From NCBI RefSeq assembly GCF_049200465.1, contig NZ_CP120836.1, positions 2,604,001 to 2,668,000 on the forward strand: a stretch of DNA of 64,000 nucleotides, given 5' to 3'. The DNA is from Leptothermofonsia sp049200465. GTDB taxonomy: Bacteria; Cyanobacteriota; Cyanobacteriia; Leptolyngbyales; Leptolyngbyaceae. The notes below the pieces were generated by a model. That model was not told where the DNA came from. It worked only from the letters and a program-made list of their open reading frames with translations, and ran no database searches. Positions 35,946 to 44,470 of this stretch are shown here, one piece after another (position 1 is the first letter of the stretch; every line of letters starts with the position of its first letter). The position numbers and the translations under genes were made by a program.

Positions 35946-36733
35946 TAGTAATTTCCCCAGTTATCCTCTTCGTCATCGATGGGGCGATAATCTACATACT
36001 CTGAGGAAGATACTTCGGCATCCATACCGCGATCGCGAGGAGGAATCGGCTCTTCAGAAGATGGGCGGGAGCGTCGGGGTCGGCTGGTACTGACAGATTC
36101 ACTATTGGGACGGGAAGAACTTCCTCGACTACGACTGGGCCGATCCTCGCGGAAATCAATATCATCGGGGCTAGCTGGATAATCTACGGGTCGCTCAGGG
36201 CGATTCCGAGTTCTGCTTATGCGACGGGGGCGATCGCCCGGTCCCAACCGCTCTTCACCGCTGATACGATTGGAAGTGCGACGAGGACGCACGTCGTCCT
36301 CATAATCATCCCGGTTAGACCGGGGCTCGCGGCTACCCGGAATCCGGCGCAGTCGGCGTTCTTCGTAGGGATTAAGCTCATCAAATTGGGCTTCTTGATA
36401 GGCACGGTAAACCGGGCTGACAGGACGCTCATCATCCACAATGGGAGTGTTGCGTTTCGCCTGCTGAGTAGCGACTCCCCGCAACCGGATGCCGTCATAA
36501 GCATAAAAGACGGCTGAACCAGCCAGAAGAAACTGGAGAAATTGAAGAATCGGGTCAAGTCGCCATCCTTGGAAAAAGAGAATACCACCGCTGAGTAGGG
36601 CCACTGCTGCAAAAAAGATGTCGTGGTCACGGGCGAGGGCCGGACGCTGGGATCTCAATAAATAAAGGGCCGCGCCTGCCACTGCAAGTGCAATGCCCAA
36701 AAGACTGCCCGGATTTAGCCCGATGTTTACCAT
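35945..36733 (-). CDS. ycf66: Ycf66 family protein with long charged tail
   Basis: The first 100 residues match Ycf66: three membrane segments (GSLLGIALAVAGAALYLLRS, FFAAVALLSGGILFFQGWRL, and ILQFLQFLLAGSAVFYAYDG). The remaining 160 residues are an Arg/Asp/Ser/Pro-rich, probably disordered tail ending DDEEDNWGNY. Ycf66 is found in cyanobacteria and some plastids with unknown role. It lies downstream of psbX on the same strand. A palindrome and a TATAAA element lie about 77-110 bp upstream. Confidence 0.85.
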   Translation of the reverse strand: MVNIGLNPGSLLGIALAVAGAALYLLRSQRPALARDHDIFFAAVALLSGGILFFQGWRLDPILQFLQFLLAGSAVFYAYDGIRLRGVATQQAKRNTPIVDDERPVSPVYRAYQEAQFDELNPYEERRLRRIPGSREPRSNRDDYEDDVRPRRTSNRISGEERLGPGDRPRRISRTRNRPERPVDYPASPDDIDFREDRPSRSRGSSSRPNSESVSTSRPRRSRPSSEEPIPPRDRGMDAEVSSSEYVDYRPIDDEEDNWGNY

Positions 36734-37098
36734 CGCAAATTTCCCCTACGTACATTCTAATGGTAGCGAGTGAAGCCCAAAATCTCAAAGTTTCGGTAGA
36801 CAGACACATCTGCAAATTTTGCAGGTGTACCCCACTTTTATACCCACAAACGAGCAACTGAATAGCAATCTGAAACAGAAGGTGCCTTAAAAAGTTGGAC
36901 CTTTCTGTAGTGACATTTCATGGAATGTCTTCACAGATTGACATGATACTCATCAATTTAGAGTGTTCCCCAAAACAAAGCCATTCAAAAAAGCCTCAGT
37001 TACCGTAGAGAGCAGATGCCTCTGTCCCCTACTTTAACCTGAGGTTTTTGAGATGTATCTACCTATTTTGTGTCAACCATCGGCCTGGAAGGTTGATA
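36734..37098. other. Spacer between psbX and ycf66
   Basis: Apart from the palindrome at 36810 and a small hairpin GACATTTCATGGAATGTC at 36912-36929, nothing is recognised. With the family A copy at 37099 the psbX-ycf66 gap is 557 bp, so ycf66 probably has its own promoter. Confidence 0.4.
36810..36824. promoter_or_regulatory. Palindromic candidate operator upstream of ycf66
   Basis: CTGCAAATTTTGCAG has two 7-bp arms around a central T, 77 bp before the ycf66 start. A minus-strand TATAAA lies at 36842-36837, which would put the palindrome just downstream of the start of transcription. The binding factor is unknown. Confidence 0.35.
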
Positions 37099-37208
37099 TA
37101 GCGGTAGTTGTTGCGGTTAGGACGAGGTGCAGGGGTGGAACCCCTGGCTGGGGGCACCGCCCCACCCCCCCTTTAAGCCCAATATCCTAACGCGTTTGCG
37201 TAGAACTA
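37099..37208 (+). repeat. Family A miniature element (110 bp)
   Basis: Reads TAGCGGTAGTTGTTGCGG...GTTTGCGTAGAACTA with TA on both sides. It lies between psbX and ycf66. Confidence 0.78.
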
Positions 37209-37290
37209 TAAAACTAGTGTTGCAAACACTAAATCTTACAACATGGGGGCGAGGCCCCTCCATCGTCTTCAAAACTTTTGGTTTGATCCA

Positions 37291-37413
37291 CTAGAAAGAG
37301 CGCTTAATCTTATCTTTCTGGCTAATAAAAATTAGAGCCGCTGTGACTGGAATGACCACAATAACAGCTCCCAAAACTAAGCTCCACAAGAAATTTACTA
37401 AAGACGGAGTCAT
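37291..37413 (-). CDS. psbX: Photosystem II protein PsbX
   Basis: This 40-residue single-helix subunit sits beside cytochrome b559 and affects plastoquinone exchange. The protein begins MTPSLVNFLWSLVLGAVIVV and ends FISQKDKIKRSF, matching the cyanobacterial PsbX pattern MTPSL-NF--SLV-GA and SQKDK. The gene is easily missed because of its size and because a longer chance frame covers it on the other strand. accC, yggT and ycf66 are its neighbours, an arrangement I recall in other cyanobacteria, which supports the call. Confidence 0.92.
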   Translation of the reverse strand: MTPSLVNFLWSLVLGAVIVVIPVTAALIFISQKDKIKRSF

Positions 37414-37591
37414 GGATTTCTTTACCTCTATCAACAACCATTTGTTCCTCATAATTTTAACGGTCTGTTACGCGCTTGAGAAGCAGGGAGAGGAAGGTTT
37501 TTGGAGCAAATTTTTAGGGATGGAGGGCTGGGATAGGCGATAGAATGGTAAGGCGTATTGTTTACATCACTTAAAGGTTTGGGAAAGGGTT

Positions 37592-37876
37592 ATGGATGCT
37601 GTGGCGATCGCTTCCTGGGGGCTGGGGATTTTGCTAGCACTGATGACGCTTCTGTTCATTTTCCGCATCGTGCTGACCTGGTATCCCCAAACTGACCTGA
37701 ATCGCTTCCCCTTCAATTTGATTGCAATTCCAACTGAACCCTTTCTGGCCCCTTCCAGAAAAATCGTGCCCCCACTTGGCGGTGTGGACATTACTCCCAT
37801 TATCTGGGTTGGCATCTTCAGCCTGCTGCGAGAAGTGTTATTGGGGCAGCAGGGTCTATTAAGAATAATGTTTTAG
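37592..37876 (+). CDS. YggT family membrane protein (Ycf19-like)
   Basis: The 94-residue protein has two membrane helices around the YggT signature LTWYPQTDLNRFPFNLIAIPT-EPFLAPSRKIVPPLGG-DITPI, broken here for length. YggT/Ycf19 proteins are linked to osmotic tolerance, cell division and chloroplast biogenesis. The gene is transcribed divergently from psbX and converges on accC. Confidence 0.9.
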   Translation: MDAVAIASWGLGILLALMTLLFIFRIVLTWYPQTDLNRFPFNLIAIPTEPFLAPSRKIVPPLGGVDITPIIWVGIFSLLREVLLGQQGLLRIMF

Positions 37877-37957
37877 TCAGCGTTTCATCTCAGCGTTTCA
37901 TCATGGAACGTCCCTACAGAAAATGAATTGCAGATTTTGAACACTGTTTAGGAGTTG

Positions 37958-39316
37958 TCATTTCTGGCCTCTCTGTTGCATTAACTGCTCAACAAAATTG
38001 GTATAAACGTCTCCCGTTTGAAATTCTGGGGTTTCCAGGATTTTCTGATGGAAACCGATGGTGGTGGGTAAACCGGTGATGGCACATTCCCGGAGAGCAC
38101 GTCGCATGCGACGGATGGCGGCGGGGCGATCGCTACCCCAGACAATGAGTTTGCCAATTAAGGAATCGTAGTAGGGGGGGATTTCGTAGTCAGTATAAAC
38201 ATGAGAATCCATTCGCACACCGGGTCCACTGGGAGGGAGGTAGCCACTGATGCGCCCCGGATTGGGACGAAAGTTATGGTCAGGGTCTTCGGCATTAATG
38301 CGGCATTCGATCGCATGTCCCCGCAGTGTGACCTGCTCCTGGGTTAAACTGAGGCGCTCTCCCTGGGCAATGCGAATTTGTTCCGCAATCAGATCGAGTC
38401 CTGTAATCATTTCGGTTACCGGATGTTCAACCTGGATGCGAGTGTTCATTTCCATGAAATAAAACTCGCCAGACTGATCCAGCAAGAATTCTACTGTCCC
38501 TGCGCCGACGTAATTAATTGCCCTGGCGGCCAGGACTGCCGCCACTCCCATTTTCTCCCGCAGAATTGGGGTTAAGGCTGGACTGGGAGCTTCTTCCAGC
38601 AATTTTTGGTGACGCCGTTGGATGGAACATTCCCGTTCGCCCAAGTGAATTACATTTCCGTAGCTGTCGGCGAGAATTTGAAACTCGATGTGGCGGGGCT
38701 TCTGGACAAACTTCTCAAGATAAACACCAGGGTTGCCAAAGGCAGCTTCCGCTTCTCCCTGGGCAGCGGCGAAGAGCTTGCTCAGGTCTGCGTCTTCGTG
38801 TACCAGACGCATGCCACGCCCACCGCCACCTGCTGTTGCTTTGATAATGACGGGGTAGCCAATTTTGCGAGCGATCGCCCGTGCTTCCGCCTCATCCGTC
38901 AGCAGTCCAACACTCCCTGGCACAGTGGGAACCCCAACCTGCTGCATCGTTTTCTTAGCAGTGGATTTATCGCCCATGGCTCGAATCGCTTCGGGGGAGG
39001 GACCGATAAAGACAATCTGGTGGTCAGCACAAATCTCCGCGAAACGGGCATTTTCTGCTAGAAAACCATAGCCGGGATGAATCGCTGTGGCGTTGCGGGT
39101 CAGGGCGGCAGCAATGATATTTGGGATATTCAGATAGCTCTTACTGCTGGGGGGCTCACCAATGCAAACCGCCTCGTCTGCCAGTTGTACATGAAGGGAA
39201 TGGCGGTCAATGGTTGAGTGAACTGCAACGGTCGCGATCCCCATCTCCTCACAGGTGCGGAGAATTCTCAGGGCGATTTCTCCACGATTCGCAATCAAGA
39301 TTTTTGAAAACTGCAT
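37958..39316 (-). CDS. accC: Acetyl-CoA carboxylase, biotin carboxylase subunit
   Basis: It carboxylates biotin on AccB using ATP and bicarbonate, the first step of fatty acid synthesis. The 452-residue protein has full family length with the ATP-grasp glycine loop KATAGGGGRGMRLV, the EKFVQKPRHIEFQI segment, and the active-site motif MEMNTRIQVEHPVTEMITG. The N-terminal start FSKILIANRGEIALRILRT is canonical, fixing the ATG at 39316. The other acc genes are not nearby, which is normal in cyanobacteria. Confidence 0.97.
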   Translation of the reverse strand: MQFSKILIANRGEIALRILRTCEEMGIATVAVHSTIDRHSLHVQLADEAVCIGEPPSSKSYLNIPNIIAAALTRNATAIHPGYGFLAENARFAEICADHQIVFIGPSPEAIRAMGDKSTAKKTMQQVGVPTVPGSVGLLTDEAEARAIARKIGYPVIIKATAGGGGRGMRLVHEDADLSKLFAAAQGEAEAAFGNPGVYLEKFVQKPRHIEFQILADSYGNVIHLGERECSIQRRHQKLLEEAPSPALTPILREKMGVAAVLAARAINYVGAGTVEFLLDQSGEFYFMEMNTRIQVEHPVTEMITGLDLIAEQIRIAQGERLSLTQEQVTLRGHAIECRINAEDPDHNFRPNPGRISGYLPPSGPGVRMDSHVYTDYEIPPYYDSLIGKLIVWGSDRPAAIRRMRRALRECAITGLPTTIGFHQKILETPEFQTGDVYTNFVEQLMQQRGQK

Positions 39317-39405
39317 CTCTTATCCACTCATTCCGTATTGAGTAGAATAGACGGTTCTGAGGATCGCTTGAAAGGGAATTTTAAGAAAACCACCCCTTCA
39401 CCACC

Positions 39406-39514
39406 TAAGTAGGTAGTCATAACTAATTGTAAAAGGGGAGTGGGGGTGCTGCCCCCAGGCAGGAGGTTTCACCCCCTCCATCCCGAAATTATCCTTGTTG
39501 GGCCTAGCTACTTA
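39406..39514 (+). repeat. Family D miniature element, copy 1
   Basis: Begins TAAGTAGGTAGTCATAACTA and ends GGGCCTAGCTACTTA; core GGGGAGTGGGGG and GGGGGTGCTGCCCCC hairpin. With the 80-bp MITE it fills the 307-bp gap after accC. Confidence 0.75.
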
Positions 39515-39528
39515 CTACCTGTCCCTCC

Positions 39529-39608
39529 GGTGTTGCTGAATTTGGGTATGAAATAGATGCAGTATGCTCGAAATTTCGTTTCGATTCATACTGCTTTTCA
39601 GCAACGCC
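39529..39608 (+). repeat. 80-bp MITE, copy 3
   Basis: Starts GGTGTTGCTGAA and ends TTCAGCAACGCC. Its inner arms GCAGTATG and CATACTGC flank the CTCGAAA/TTTCGAT palindrome, so most of the element can fold into one hairpin. Confidence 0.85.
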
Positions 39609-39623
39609 GCCCCTCCTCACCCT

Positions 39624-40340
39624 TTACCATTTTTCTTCTTGGCAGCTACAGCCGTTGCGCAGATGAAACATGACAGCGGGAGCCAGTCCGCCCCAAACAG
39701 GGGTGTTGACATTTGCAGCCCGAAGTGCGTCGGCGGTCCAGGAGTTGCAGGTTTTTAGCATTGAGTACTTGCCAGTGGCGGCGTAAAATCCGCTTTCTCC
39801 ATCGTGGCCGCTACCCAATCGCAACTTTTGTCCTTGGGGATCAACTTGAAATGAGGCTTCAATGAATTGCATCATGGCCAGATAATCAGTATGGCCGAGG
39901 CTGATGCATCTGAGTTCTTCGCCTGGGTAACGGGGAACGCTGGAGTGAACCTTGACAAACATAGCGGCGGGGTTCTGCAGGAACAGGGCCCTGAGCGCGC
40001 TGGCAATGCTCATTTCCGCCCAGGAGGGGGTTTCCATGTAGAAGATGCGATCGCCCCAGCCAAATTGGAGATAGCGGTAATCGTCGGCGGGACGGTTACC
40101 AATTTCCTCCAGATCCAGATACTTCTCCCAATTAAACACAACGGTTTGCACGGGAACAATCAGGTTGGTATGCATGACGCCACCAGAGACATAGATTTTC
40201 AAGCCACAATCTCCACTAGAGGGCAGTTTGCCCCACTTGCGTGGAGTGAGCGCAGCGATCGCCAGTAATGCCACAATCGTGAGAATGCTACCAGACACGT
40301 ACACGCCAATCCGTCTTAAAATAACCGTGCGTCTCATCAA
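39624..40340 (-). CDS. DUF2459 / TIGR02117 family protein
   Basis: The 238-residue protein has one N-terminal membrane anchor (GSILTIVALLAIAALTP) and the family motifs VMHTNLIVPV, QFGWGDRIFYMETPSWAE and, near the end, CNSWTADALRAANV. The family is conserved but uncharacterised; conserved His, Asp and Cys residues make a papain-like hydrolase conceivable, not shown. Members in some bacteria occur near urease genes; none is present here. Confidence 0.8.
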   Translation of the reverse strand: MMRRTVILRRIGVYVSGSILTIVALLAIAALTPRKWGKLPSSGDCGLKIYVSGGVMHTNLIVPVQTVVFNWEKYLDLEEIGNRPADDYRYLQFGWGDRIFYMETPSWAEMSIASALRALFLQNPAAMFVKVHSSVPRYPGEELRCISLGHTDYLAMMQFIEASFQVDPQGQKLRLGSGHDGESGFYAATGKYSMLKTCNSWTADALRAANVNTPVWGGLAPAVMFHLRNGCSCQEEKW

Positions 40341-40689
40341 TAGAACTCTTACAGTCCTTCAAGATAAAGTCTGAACAGACTATCTCCCAATTACAGAAAA
40401 TTAACCTCAGTATGAGGTAGACCTTAAGAGGTAATGATGAGCAGCACTACTTGCTATCAATTCCCAACCGTAACAATCATTAAGATTTGAGCCCTACCTG
40501 TATGAAGGAAATGGGGCGGAGGTAATCCGGAGAATGGCATAAATAAACACAACTCATGTTCAAAAGCCATTCTGGGAAGGACGATTCCAACAAATTTAAA
40601 GCAACAAAATTTAGCAGTTAATCTACCATTAAGCCATTCTCTTATAGAGGGCGTACCATGAAGAGACATTCCAACAGAATGGTTCCCAG
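40341..40689. other. Spacer without recognised genes
   Basis: Nothing beyond partial similarity of short CATTCCAAC/CGATTCCAAC words was noticed before the family D repeat at 40690. Confidence 0.35.
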
Positions 40690-40808
40690 TAAGTAGGTAG
40701 TCACAGTTAATTTGTAAACGGGGGGAGTGGGGGCTGCGCCACCAGGCAGGGGGTTTCACCCCCTGCCCCCAAAAACTATCCTTGAATTTAATTGCGCCTA
40801 GCTACTTA
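40690..40808 (+). repeat. Family D miniature element, copy 2
   Basis: Begins TAAGTAGGTAGTCACAGTTA and ends GCCTAGCTACTTA, with the core GGGGGTTTCACCCCC. It lies 57 bp before the coiled-coil TerB-C gene. Confidence 0.75.
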
Positions 40809-40864
40809 GTACGTTGTACGTTTTGACGGAACTTTTTGGATGCCTCCCATATTGAACATCCACC

Positions 40865-42325
40865 ATGCTAAGAAATCGGCTTCTCCTGGGGTTTGTTGCC
40901 TTTGGCATTAGCTTTGGCATTAGCTGGGCAGCAGACCGTAATCTCAACAGAGCACTTGTCTCAGGTTTGACCACCTTGCCTGCGGCGGTGATTGCTTCTA
41001 CTCTGGTCGATCGCCAGCATCAGCGCAAGATGACTGCCAGGATTGCCAACCTCAAAGGCTACATCCGAACTCTGCGCAAGCAGCAAGCAGAAACCTACAA
41101 GGCTTACGTGAACCTGATGGCTGAGAGGGAGCGGCTCGCGCTAGAATTCAAGCCGGTTCAGGCTCAGGCCATTCCACTTCAGCTTCCGCCCGCCCCTGCC
41201 CTGGCTGCTAAGAAACCGATCAGTTGGGATCTTTCTAGCCCCGTGGAGCGAGAACCGACGATTGAAGTGAAGCCTTACGAACTTCCCACAGAAATTCAAA
41301 CGCCGTCTAAGGCTGCAATTTCTGCAAAGCAGCCTGTTCCGGTAGAAACGGAGTTAAACCAGGTATTGGTTGAGGCGGCGGCAGCGAAACGGAAGATTGA
41401 AGCCAATCTCAAGTCGCTTCAGGCAGAACTGAGTCAGTTGCAGACCCAGGTCAACCAGCAACGTCAGGCACGAGACAAATTGTCCCAGGAACTGGCTGAT
41501 TTACAGCAGCAAAAGCAACAGTTAGCAGCAGAAGCTGTGACCCTCCAGAAAAATGTGAATGATTTGAAACGTTGTCAAAAGGAGCTGGCTCAGTATCTAT
41601 CGGAGGCAGAGGTCAGAAGGAAGGAGTTAGACCAGGGAACAAATTCTTTGCAAATTGCACTGAAGCAACTCCAGGCCCAGGTCAGTGCCCATCAGGAGGA
41701 TCTGCGCCGATTAGAGATTCAGATTGGCGATCGCCGCCAGCAAAAGGAGGAACTGGAACAGCAATTAGCGGTGCTGAACTCCCAACATCAGGCATTGAAG
41801 GAGCGCCCTGTTTACCCTGTGCACTCACCCGCTGAGAAGAACGGGAATGCTAAACAGCCCAATCCTGTGACGAATGGAGCTTCTGGTAATGGTAACACCT
41901 CTAAACAGGCCAACTCTCACCCCAAGACGTCTGCTGTTGCCAGTTCTTCAGTGCAGGCGGTTGCCCAACCTTTACCCTCGACCTCTGAACCAGTCAAATC
42001 TGGAAAGCCAACCCCTGAACCAGCTAAATCTGAGAAGCCAGCTCCTGAACTTGCAGATGGGTGGGATGAGCTAATCGAGCAATTGCCGGAGTACGAGTTT
42101 CAGGTGTTGCGAGCGATTGTGGAGCAGAATAACCCGGCAGGCTTGATTAAAAAGATTGCTGAAGATAATTTGACCATGCCAGAGATGCTGATTGATTCCA
42201 TCAATGAACGGGCTCTGGAAACTGTCGGCGACATTATTATCGAGCCAGGAAGTGGTCCTGGTTCTGCTGCGATCGCCCGCGAACATCTGCGGGCAGTTAA
42301 GAAGCTGATCAAAAATCACGGTTAA
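40865..42325 (+). CDS. Coiled-coil protein with C-terminal TerB-C-like domain
   Basis: The 486-residue protein begins with two hydrophobic segments (LLLGFVAFGISFGISWAAD, LTTLPAAVIASTLVD). A long Gln/Leu/Glu coiled coil runs over about residues 160-320 (LQAELSQLQTQVNQQRQARD region), followed by a Ser/Pro-rich linker. The last 85 residues (DGWDELIEQLPEYEFQVLRA, then MPEMLIDSINERALETVGD) resemble the TerB C-terminal domain. This suggests a membrane-tethered scaffold able to recruit partners; specific function is unknown. It converges on the fra operon with 13 bp between stop codons. Confidence 0.7.
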   Translation: MLRNRLLLGFVAFGISFGISWAADRNLNRALVSGLTTLPAAVIASTLVDRQHQRKMTARIANLKGYIRTLRKQQAETYKAYVNLMAERERLALEFKPVQAQAIPLQLPPAPALAAKKPISWDLSSPVEREPTIEVKPYELPTEIQTPSKAAISAKQPVPVETELNQVLVEAAAAKRKIEANLKSLQAELSQLQTQVNQQRQARDKLSQELADLQQQKQQLAAEAVTLQKNVNDLKRCQKELAQYLSEAEVRRKELDQGTNSLQIALKQLQAQVSAHQEDLRRLEIQIGDRRQQKEELEQQLAVLNSQHQALKERPVYPVHSPAEKNGNAKQPNPVTNGASGNGNTSKQANSHPKTSAVASSSVQAVAQPLPSTSEPVKSGKPTPEPAKSEKPAPELADGWDELIEQLPEYEFQVLRAIVEQNNPAGLIKKIAEDNLTMPEMLIDSINERALETVGDIIIEPGSGPGSAAIAREHLRAVKKLIKNHG

Positions 42326-42338
42326 CGGTTATTTAATC

Positions 42339-43112
42339 TCAAAACTCCCGCAAGGAGAAGATCAGCGTTGCAATCGCCAATAGCAGCACAATGTAGAGGA
42401 ACCCATAGCCCGCATTTGCCAGTAGCGTCTCAATGCCGGGAATTTGACCGTAGACTGCCTGGTTTTTGAGATCGAGTCGGGCCAGATCGGGAAGCACCAG
42501 GTAAAGCCCTCTGGTGAGGGTTTCAATAGTGGGATTTTTACTTAACGTGCCCAGCGTGACCAGGTCGCGAGTGAAGTTCCCCATTAGGTAAACAGCGAAG
42601 GTCAGCAGGGTTGCCAGTAGGGAACTGGTAAACACTCCAAAGGCGATCGCCACGGCAGTAATCAGAGACAACTGGAAGAACAGGTAAAGAGCCGACACCA
42701 GAATACTGCCGATTGGATAGGGAATCCGATTGAGCGACAGTATTCCCAGGTAAATGAGAGTCATTGCTGCAATAAGTACCGCCAGAACTGCGGATAGCCC
42801 TAAATGCTTACCCACAATAAATTCCGCTCGACTGATGGGCTTGGCAATCAGGACCAACACCGTTCGTTTCTCAATTTCCTTGTTGACCAGCCCGGTACCC
42901 ACAAAAACGGCAATGACCAGACCCAACAAGCTCATCGCTGCCAGTCCCACATCCAGAATGATTTTGTTCTCAGTAGTGGCAGCGACTTCCGGAAGCAGGC
43001 GGGCACAAACCCCTAGAAAGATGGCAAACAGCCCAACCAGGTAAAGGACGCGATCGCGAATCACTTCCCGAAACACATTGGTGGTAATGACCAGAGTTCT
43101 ACCAGGGTTCAT
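42339..43112 (-). CDS. fraE: FraE-like ABC-2 permease
   Basis: The 257-residue protein has six membrane helices of the ABC-2 permease type, including FREVIRDRVLYLVGLFAIFL and the NKEIEKRTVLVLIAKPISRA elbow loop. It is third in a run that matches the Anabaena fraC-fraD-fraE operon, whose products are needed for filament integrity and cell-cell communication at septa. No ATPase gene is adjacent, as in Anabaena. The function call depends mainly on context. Confidence 0.75.
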   Translation of the reverse strand: MNPGRTLVITTNVFREVIRDRVLYLVGLFAIFLGVCARLLPEVAATTENKIILDVGLAAMSLLGLVIAVFVGTGLVNKEIEKRTVLVLIAKPISRAEFIVGKHLGLSAVLAVLIAAMTLIYLGILSLNRIPYPIGSILVSALYLFFQLSLITAVAIAFGVFTSSLLATLLTFAVYLMGNFTRDLVTLGTLSKNPTIETLTRGLYLVLPDLARLDLKNQAVYGQIPGIETLLANAGYGFLYIVLLLAIATLIFSLREF

Positions 43113-43153
43113 GCATTTGCCCTAAAATTCGCCAAATTGATCATAATGCTCAA

Positions 43154-44458
43154 TTACCAGCTCTTATTGCCTTTATCGGATTCAGGGTCAGCTGGAGGTG
43201 GAGCTTGCGATTCCGCTTCGGATGCAGGGGTGGAATCTGGCTCTGGTTTCGGTACCATGTCTGGATCAATTCGTATGCGTGAGTAGTCGGGGCGTCCGGG
43301 GAACGGCCCATTCACATTTCCACATTCAACCTGGGCCAGCCCAGCAGTTGCGGAAGGAGGAGCAGCTTCATCAGGTGAAACCCGGTTACCAGGTGTTTTG
43401 CTAATCATGCAGGTCTTGGTTAGATAGTATCCAGCTCCATCGGGGGTTGGCCCCAACCATACCGCGAACAACTGCAATGCATACTCCGTCCCCGGCACTG
43501 GGCGTGCTTCCAACTCCCATAGCCTGTTCTCTTCTAACTCAGGAAGTTGGTTGAACACCTCCTGGCGCATCTCTGGCATGCGCTGATCAAGCTCAAACAG
43601 CCACCGCTCTACTTGAGACCAGGATCGTCCCTGTAACTCTTCTGTGATCAACTCTCCCATTCGCTCCAGCAGGGTTACCCCCCGTGGAGGGGGTTTATCT
43701 CTGGGGTTGAGATCAATTACTACTGCGCTTCTGCTTAAATCACTGGACAGGATGCTGGGGTATTGTTCAAGCCAATCCTGGGTTGAAAAGTAAAGCCCAA
43801 TCCAGGAGCTTAACAACAAATTACTGAGCATTAATAGAATGATTTGCTGACGATCTTCTGGTTTTTCAGGAATGGCGTATTTAGGCCCAAGTTTGATGAA
43901 TTTTGGAAGAATGGCAATGATGGTTGAAATAGGAGGCCAGCACACCAGGGCAACCGAAATGGGTCCTTCAGTTAAGCTACCGAACAAAAATATGCAAACC
44001 AGGGCACCTGTAATCCAGGGAGCAAAGTAAAAATTATAGATAGTCAAACTTTTCTTGACATTGATTTTAAGGTCGGGTGCTGCCTGTAGATTTTCTTCAT
44101 GCATGAACCAGTGAACACCCGGTATTAGAAACAGCCAACCTACGGTAGCAATAAAACTATGGATAATTTGATTCCGAGGCAACATTGAAGTGACCCAGGA
44201 AAACACACTAATCCAGATCAATACCTGCCAGGAATCCCATCTGTCCTTGGGAGGTGTCACTACATTTTTGATCTGCTGAAATATCTCATTGATTGTCGAA
44301 ACAATCTTTTTGGCGACATCAAAGGCAAAGACTGAAGTGACGGCAATCGCCAGGAGCAATACAATCGGAGCAAGAATCGCAAGCCAGAAAAGCATCTGAG
44401 AAATTGCTAAGCCAGGAATTAGCTGTGATAGCAAAACTGAATTGGTGATGCTGCCCAT
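43154..44458 (-). CDS. fraD: FraD-like septal membrane protein (DUF5357)
   Basis: The 434-residue protein has about five membrane helices in the first 260 residues (AILAPIVLLLAIAVTSVFAF and later ones). A periplasmic domain follows with WSQVERWLFELDQRMPEMRQ and AVWLGPTPDGAGYYLTKTC, then a Pro/Glu/Ser-rich tail after about 380. FraD lines septal junctions in Anabaena and affects molecular exchange between cells. The tail seems longer than in Anabaena as I remember it. It follows fraC by 12 bp and precedes fraE by 41 bp. Confidence 0.82.
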   Translation of the reverse strand: MGSITNSVLLSQLIPGLAISQMLFWLAILAPIVLLLAIAVTSVFAFDVAKKIVSTINEIFQQIKNVVTPPKDRWDSWQVLIWISVFSWVTSMLPRNQIIHSFIATVGWLFLIPGVHWFMHEENLQAAPDLKINVKKSLTIYNFYFAPWITGALVCIFLFGSLTEGPISVALVCWPPISTIIAILPKFIKLGPKYAIPEKPEDRQQIILLMLSNLLLSSWIGLYFSTQDWLEQYPSILSSDLSRSAVVIDLNPRDKPPPRGVTLLERMGELITEELQGRSWSQVERWLFELDQRMPEMRQEVFNQLPELEENRLWELEARPVPGTEYALQLFAVWLGPTPDGAGYYLTKTCMISKTPGNRVSPDEAAPPSATAGLAQVECGNVNGPFPGRPDYSRIRIDPDMVPKPEPDSTPASEAESQAPPPADPESDKGNKSW

Positions 44459-44470
44459 CTTACAAACATC

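Noticed and set aside
37343..37543. Plus-strand open frame of 66 codons
   Set aside because: It is the opposite strand of psbX, whose 40-residue product is a clear match; the plus-strand product has no family features.
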